Notes under the pieces: generated by a model
Told to the model about the DNA's origin: nothing
The model's input: the letters and a program-made list of their open reading frames with translations, nothing else
Databases searched by the model: none
Assembly (NCBI RefSeq): GCF_023073355.1
Contig: NZ_JADPJI010000006.1
Span: 248,001 to 312,000 of the forward strand
Source of the DNA: Bradyrhizobium sp. 199
GTDB lineage: Bacteria > Pseudomonadota > Alphaproteobacteria > Rhizobiales > Xanthobacteraceae
DNA length: 64,000 nt
Direction of reading: 5' to 3'
Made by a program: the position numbers and the translations under genes
Part shown: positions 59,945-64,000 of the stretch, in pieces
Layout: each line of letters begins with the position of its first letter
How positions within the stretch are numbered: the stretch's first letter is position 1

Positions 59945-62900
59945 TCAATGCGCTGCGGAAGCCGACTTCTTGGTCGCGACCGCCTTCGCAGCCGGCTTTG
60001 CATTCGCCTGCGGCGCGCTGTCCCAGCCGCCGGCGGGCGCCATGACGTTGACTGCGTCGTCGGGCTGCGGCTCGGCGCTGAAGGTCTGGATCGCGAGCTT
60101 GGCGGCAGCGAGCGATTGCGGGTCGAGACGTTTTGCGACGTCGTCGCGCTTGCCGGAGGCATCCGCATCGCCCTGCGCGGCTGCCAGGCTGAACCATTTA
60201 TAGGACTCGGCGAGGTTCTGCTCGACGCCGATGCCGCGGGCATAGAGGATGCCGAGGTTGAACTGGCTGTCGGCGACGCCGCGGTCGGCGGCCTTGCGGA
60301 ACCATTGCGCCGCGCTCTTGTAGTTGGCGCCGCGTCCACCGCCGTCGGCGTCGAGCACGGCGAGATTGTGCATCGCCTTGGCGTTGCCGCGCTCGGCGGC
60401 CTGGGTGTAGTAGCGGCGGGCGATGTCGGCGTCCTTCTTCACGCCAAGGCCCTTTTCGTAGAGCGTGCCGAGGCGGAAAGTCGCGGGCACGACGCCGGCC
60501 TGCGCCGCGCGGTCGTACCATTTGGCGGCTTCGTCGTAATTCGTCGCAACACCCTTGCCCTCGGCAAAGCGCAGGCCGATCTCGTAGGCCGCGGTCGCAT
60601 CGCCCTTCATCGCGGCGGTGCGCAGGCCCGGGCCGCCGATGCCGTCAGGCAGCTTTTCGCTCGGCGGCACCTGGATATGACTGAGCTTGGCGCGGCTCGT
60701 GCCCGACAGCGCACCGGTAATGTCGCTGTTGGTCGCAGCTGCGGCCGGCGTCGTGGCTGGCGCAGTCGGAATTTCAACCGAAGCCGAGTTGGCCGCAGGA
60801 GCGGCCGGCGCGGCATTGTTCTGGGATTGCCGTCCGATCGGCGTCGGCGAAGTCATCGATGGCGTGACCTGCTCGGGCTTGTTCTCGATCACCCGCGGCG
60901 GCGCCGGCGGCGCGGGCTGGCTGGGCGTATTCTCCATCGCCTGCGGCGCCGGCGGCGCGCTGCTGCCTTCGAGCAGATTCATCGCCATCTTGAAGGTGCC
61001 GAGCACGATCACGACCACGCTCGCGCCGACCAGCAGGGAGCGGATTTTCGAGGTGATGGTCGAACCGCCGTCGTTGCCCTTGTCCTTGGCGCGATCGGCA
61101 CCACCAGCTTTGGCACCGCGAGCCGGCTTTTCCGGCTGCGCGGCGGCGGCCTGGGCGGCGCGGCGGGCGGCCGCGATGAAGCTCGACGACGAGACCGGCT
61201 CCTTCGCAGCAGCGGGGATGCCGCTGATCGCGCTCTCGGAGGCGGCGATGCGTTCGGAGGGCGATGCGGCGCGTCCGCCCGGCCGTGTGCCCGGCTCGAG
61301 CGGATGATCCGGCGGCAATTCGGGGGCGAGCGCAGCGCGCGGGGGTGCCGTGTGCGGCTCCAGGATTTCGCTGATCGCGCGCGGCGGCAAGGGTGGTGCG
61401 ACTTGCGACGCCATCGGTGCCGGCACCTGCGGCGGCGCGGCGGGGGCAGCGGCGTGGAATTCGCGCGATGCGGCGGCGAAGGCGGATTGTGCCTGTTGCT
61501 GCGCGGCGGGATTCGGAAGCTCGGGCTTGGGATCGTATTTCGGCTGCTGTGCTTGCGGCCGCGGCTCGCGCGCGACTGGCGCGGACTCGAGGGGAGCGGC
61601 CATCGGCATGGGCATCGGCTGCGGCGCAGGGGCAGGCGGCGCGGTCCGCACCGCGCGCAGATCGCCCTCGATCATGGAGAGGCGATCGACGACATGGCCG
61701 AGCGCGCTATGGACGGCGTCGAGCGAGTCCTGGGTGCTGCGGTTGGTCTCGGTCTGGCTGAATCGGATGTCGGACAGCTCGCGCTTGACGAGATCGACCA
61801 TGCCGGAATCGGCCGGTGGCGCGGAACTGCGGCTCTCCGCCAGCGCGGAGTAAGTCGCCTGCTGCCGCTCCAGGTGCCGCAGGATGTCGTGCAGGCCGTC
61901 CTCGACGCGGCTTAAGTTACCGTTGCGCGGATCGGAGGCGGCTTCGATCCGCTCCAGGAGGTAAGAGACGCGCTGTTCGAGATGCGCGAAGGTCGAGGCC
62001 GAATCGTTGCCGACCTGCATGCGGTCGAAGCGGTCCGACAGCGCGCGGATCGCGGATTCGAGATGCTCGGTGCTTTCGGATGGCTGGGGCCGCTCGCGCG
62101 TTTCCAGCGCCGCGGTGAGCGCCGCAATGCGTTGCTCAAGCACGGCAAAGCTGTCGCCCTGGCCGGAGGCGCGGGTGACCTGGTCGACCTTGGACGACAG
62201 CAGCTGCACGTCTTCGGACAGGCGTGCCAGCGCTTCGTTGGACGCGACGTTCGAGACGATGCCGCGCAGCGCGGTGATCGCGCTTTCGAGCTGATGCACC
62301 GTCGAGGGATCGTCATTGGCGCGCAGGATCAGATCGAGCTTGGCGCCGAGATTGCGGATCGCCTCGTCATAACCGGTGAGCTGCTCGGCCGGCGTCAGCG
62401 TGCGCAGCACCTGCTTGATGTCGGACAGCGCGTGCTCGATGCCCGACAGGACCTGGCCGTCGGTACCGTTGGAGCGCGTCTCGTCGATGCGCCGATGCAG
62501 CGAACGGATCTCGTTCTCGATCGATTCGATCGCGCGCCGCGGCATCGCCTCGGTGATGGCGGTGCGGATCTCGGCAAGCTCGCTGCGAAAGGCGTTGATC
62601 GCCTGCTCGGTATTGTCGGGGCGCTGGAGCGACTCGATCTGGCTCGTGATCTTGAGCACATGGCGCTCGAGCGACGAAAAATCCGGCCCCGCCTGCGGTG
62701 GCGGCGGCGCGTAGGCAGGCGCATGCGGCGCCATGGGTGTCATGGGGGGCGCGAAGGCAGCTGCATGGGGCGCAATGGAGGGCGCGGCGCGCGGCGGCAT
62801 CTGCCTGGGCGTAAAGCCGTCGAGTTCGCTTTGTCGCGCGGTGATCTCGGCAACGGCGACGTCGAACGACGCGGGGCTCAGGGGAGGGGAGCTGCGATAG

Positions 62901-63454
62901 ACCTGCGCTGCCGCACGCTCGACCGCATCGGTCTGGCGCTGGCGCGTCTCGACCGGAGACGGCGCAGCTGAAGGAGAAGCTGAAGGTGCCGGCCGCGGCG
63001 CCTGAGGCTGCTGCGGTTTGGAGATTTGCGACAACCGCGCATCGAGCCGCGAGATCGCATCGTTGAGCTGACGCGCGACGCCCTGCTCGCGCGAGACGTC
63101 TGGTCGTGACGGATCCTGGCGCGACGAGTCCTGTCTTGAAGCGTCCTGTCTTGACGAATCCTGCCTTGAAGCGTCCGCGCGCTGCGCGGGCTTCGAAATG
63201 CGTTCGATCTGCTGGGTGATCGCGTCGAGCCGCTGGTGGATGTCGGCGACTTCGCGGCTTTCCTGACTCGGTGCTTGCGGCATCTGGTGCGGACGCTGGT
63301 CATAAGGTCCGCGAAAATCTGGCGGGGCGGTCTCGCCGAGCGTGGAGTTCAGCCAATCATTGAGGGACATGCCGGCGCGGCGCGCAGCAGCTTCGGCCCG
63401 CTCCCGGACGGATGGGTCGATGCCGTCAACACTCCACGATACGCGCGAATTCAT
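59945..63454 (-). CDS. PodJ-like polar/septal localisation protein with Sel1 repeats
   Basis: 1169 residues from the ATG at 63454. Order: a short N-terminal Arc/RHH-like piece (IDPSVRERAEAAARRAGMSLNDWLNSTLGE), low-complexity SRQD repeats at about 90-115, a long cytoplasmic coiled-coil region (about 250-650), Pro/Ala-rich linkers, one membrane helix (SLLVGASVVVIVLGTFKMAMNLL, about 805), a Pro-rich periplasmic stretch, and Sel1 repeats at about 950-1095 (AYEIGLRFAEGKGVATNYDEA, ATFRLGTLYEKGLGVKKDAD, SQFNLGILYARGIGVEQN). Rhizobial PodJ proteins share this layout and often end in a peptidoglycan-binding domain, which is missing here. It probably organises a pole or division site. Confidence 0.83.
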   Translation of the reverse strand: MNSRVSWSVDGIDPSVRERAEAAARRAGMSLNDWLNSTLGETAPPDFRGPYDQRPHQMPQAPSQESREVADIHQRLDAITQQIERISKPAQRADASRQDSSRQDASRQDSSRQDPSRPDVSREQGVARQLNDAISRLDARLSQISKPQQPQAPRPAPSASPSAAPSPVETRQRQTDAVERAAAQVYRSSPPLSPASFDVAVAEITARQSELDGFTPRQMPPRAAPSIAPHAAAFAPPMTPMAPHAPAYAPPPPQAGPDFSSLERHVLKITSQIESLQRPDNTEQAINAFRSELAEIRTAITEAMPRRAIESIENEIRSLHRRIDETRSNGTDGQVLSGIEHALSDIKQVLRTLTPAEQLTGYDEAIRNLGAKLDLILRANDDPSTVHQLESAITALRGIVSNVASNEALARLSEDVQLLSSKVDQVTRASGQGDSFAVLEQRIAALTAALETRERPQPSESTEHLESAIRALSDRFDRMQVGNDSASTFAHLEQRVSYLLERIEAASDPRNGNLSRVEDGLHDILRHLERQQATYSALAESRSSAPPADSGMVDLVKRELSDIRFSQTETNRSTQDSLDAVHSALGHVVDRLSMIEGDLRAVRTAPPAPAPQPMPMPMAAPLESAPVAREPRPQAQQPKYDPKPELPNPAAQQQAQSAFAAASREFHAAAPAAPPQVPAPMASQVAPPLPPRAISEILEPHTAPPRAALAPELPPDHPLEPGTRPGGRAASPSERIAASESAISGIPAAAKEPVSSSSFIAAARRAAQAAAAQPEKPARGAKAGGADRAKDKGNDGGSTITSKIRSLLVGASVVVIVLGTFKMAMNLLEGSSAPPAPQAMENTPSQPAPPAPPRVIENKPEQVTPSMTSPTPIGRQSQNNAAPAAPAANSASVEIPTAPATTPAAAATNSDITGALSGTSRAKLSHIQVPPSEKLPDGIGGPGLRTAAMKGDATAAYEIGLRFAEGKGVATNYDEAAKWYDRAAQAGVVPATFRLGTLYEKGLGVKKDADIARRYYTQAAERGNAKAMHNLAVLDADGGGRGANYKSAAQWFRKAADRGVADSQFNLGILYARGIGVEQNLAESYKWFSLAAAQGDADASGKRDDVAKRLDPQSLAAAKLAIQTFSAEPQPDDAVNVMAPAGGWDSAPQANAKPAAKAVATKKSASAAH

Positions 63455-63693
63455 GACTCTGTCCGGTTCCGACTCCGGCGCCCCACCCGGCGCCTCCAGC
63501 CTCCCCACGCGTGCCAGTTGCAAACACAACCGAATTCGGCGCGGGTCGTCTGCCTCGAAATCCGACTTTTGTCCGTTACGGTAAATAACGGGTTAAGGAA
63601 CGCGTTGACGGTGTCTTAAAGTTGGGCGGCGGGGGACCTGCGCTGCTCGTCCTGTGCGGGCTTGTCCGGGGCGAGAGCGCCTCGACCGCGGCT

Positions 63694-64000
63694 TTAGCGG
63701 GCCGGCGGATGCAATCGCGTATCCAGCGCGAATGGCTCCTGGGACCTAAGCTGGTACGATCCTGCGGCTTTGGCTGCGATGAAGATCAGGTTCCAACTCG
63801 CCGTTGAAACCACGCTCGGAAGCACCACGAAGGGGTGTCTTGCCAGCAACTCATCCCCGAACGCCTGCTGGCCGGCACTCGGGATCCCAGGCCTCAGCCA
63901 ATTGGGGTTTGGAACGGTACCGGGCTCGACCACGCAGATGTCGGCCGGATCGATGGTTGCTGCCGTCATGACATGGGGCACCATGTCCAGCGACCGAAAT
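63694..64000 (-). CDS. RES-domain protein, C-terminal part
   Basis: The frame is open to the window edge, so the N-terminus lies to the right. The 102 visible residues match the second half of RES domains: QAFGDELLARHPFVVLPSVVSTASWNLIFIAAKAAGSYQL with LPSVV and a final FALDTRL. RES proteins are NAD+-degrading toxins paired with Xre/DUF2384 antitoxins. The antitoxin would be encoded upstream, outside the window. The usual NPxH after the NLL stretch reads differently (FIAAKAA), so it could be a divergent member. The 239-bp gap to the PodJ-like gene contains no gene. Confidence 0.72.
   Translation of the reverse strand, partial: FRSLDMVPHVMTAATIDPADICVVEPGTVPNPNWLRPGIPSAGQQAFGDELLARHPFVVLPSVVSTASWNLIFIAAKAAGSYQLRSQEPFALDTRLHPPAR

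Noticed and set aside
59846..61915. 689-codon open frame on the plus strand opposite the PodJ-like gene
   Set aside because: Antisense shadow of the Ala/Pro-rich region; it also runs through an intergenic palindrome.

Overview
The window looks like chromosome of a Bradyrhizobium or a close relative. By eye the coding DNA is GC-rich with strong third-position GC. The alphaproteobacterial order ChvI-ChvG-HprK-EIIA(Man)-HPr is intact, and the gaps carry palindromic elements of the kind scattered through Rhizobiales genomes. I saw no rRNA, no tRNA and no CRISPR array. Genus is inferred from protein style and repeats, not from a marker search.

Layout. 1-10 kb: the end of a glutamate/aspartate-type binding protein, an ATP-grasp protein, ferredoxin-NADP reductase, a membrane-anchored FMN glutamate-synthase-like protein, PilZ and CBS proteins, a chemoreceptor remnant, a TauE-type exporter and an unusual double-barrel porin. 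10.5-17 kb: a creatininase-family enzyme divergent from a tightly coupled block (binding protein, ATPase, permease, 2-hydroxyacid dehydrogenase, double AprI/Inh protein) that looks like uptake and catabolism of an unknown small molecule. 17-31.5 kb: housekeeping and transport, with Sel1 protein, RadC, methionine aminopeptidase, MscS channel, K+/H+ antiporter, modABC, MepA, gamma-glutamyltransferase, an acyl-CoA-dehydrogenase-like flavoprotein, a GNAT and an MFS carrier. 31.6-32.5 kb: a PemK/MazF-like toxin and ribbon-helix-helix antitoxin with a perfect palindrome upstream. 32.8-36.3 kb: lepA and a GT39-like glycosyltransferase. 36.5-40.6 kb: the ChvG/ChvI two-component system followed by the short regulatory PTS branch, all on the minus strand.

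Between about 41.6 and 49.3 kb composition changes: the DNA is visibly less GC-rich and gaps are larger. Genes here are small, secreted or accessory (GNATs, small membrane proteins, a K+ channel with a C-terminal zinc ribbon). Three coding remnants here are broken by apparent single-base deletions: a methyltransferase, a zinc-ribbon protein and a CHAT-domain C-terminus. Diverged direct repeats and a short recurrent motif fill the gaps. This block separates pckA from chvI, which are neighbours in many alphaproteobacteria, so I read it as a decaying accessory island.

49.3-64 kb returns to core-like DNA: pckA, an acyl-CoA thioesterase, glycogen phosphorylase, a LysR regulator divergent from an EamA transporter plus metallo-hydrolase, a TIGR02186/TauE pair, a 1169-residue PodJ-like Sel1 protein and the end of a RES-domain protein.

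The most interesting items are the decaying island, the creatininase/ABC/dehydrogenase/Inh block, the toxin-antitoxin pair with its operator, the chemoreceptor internal deletion, the fused porin and the channel with a zinc ribbon.
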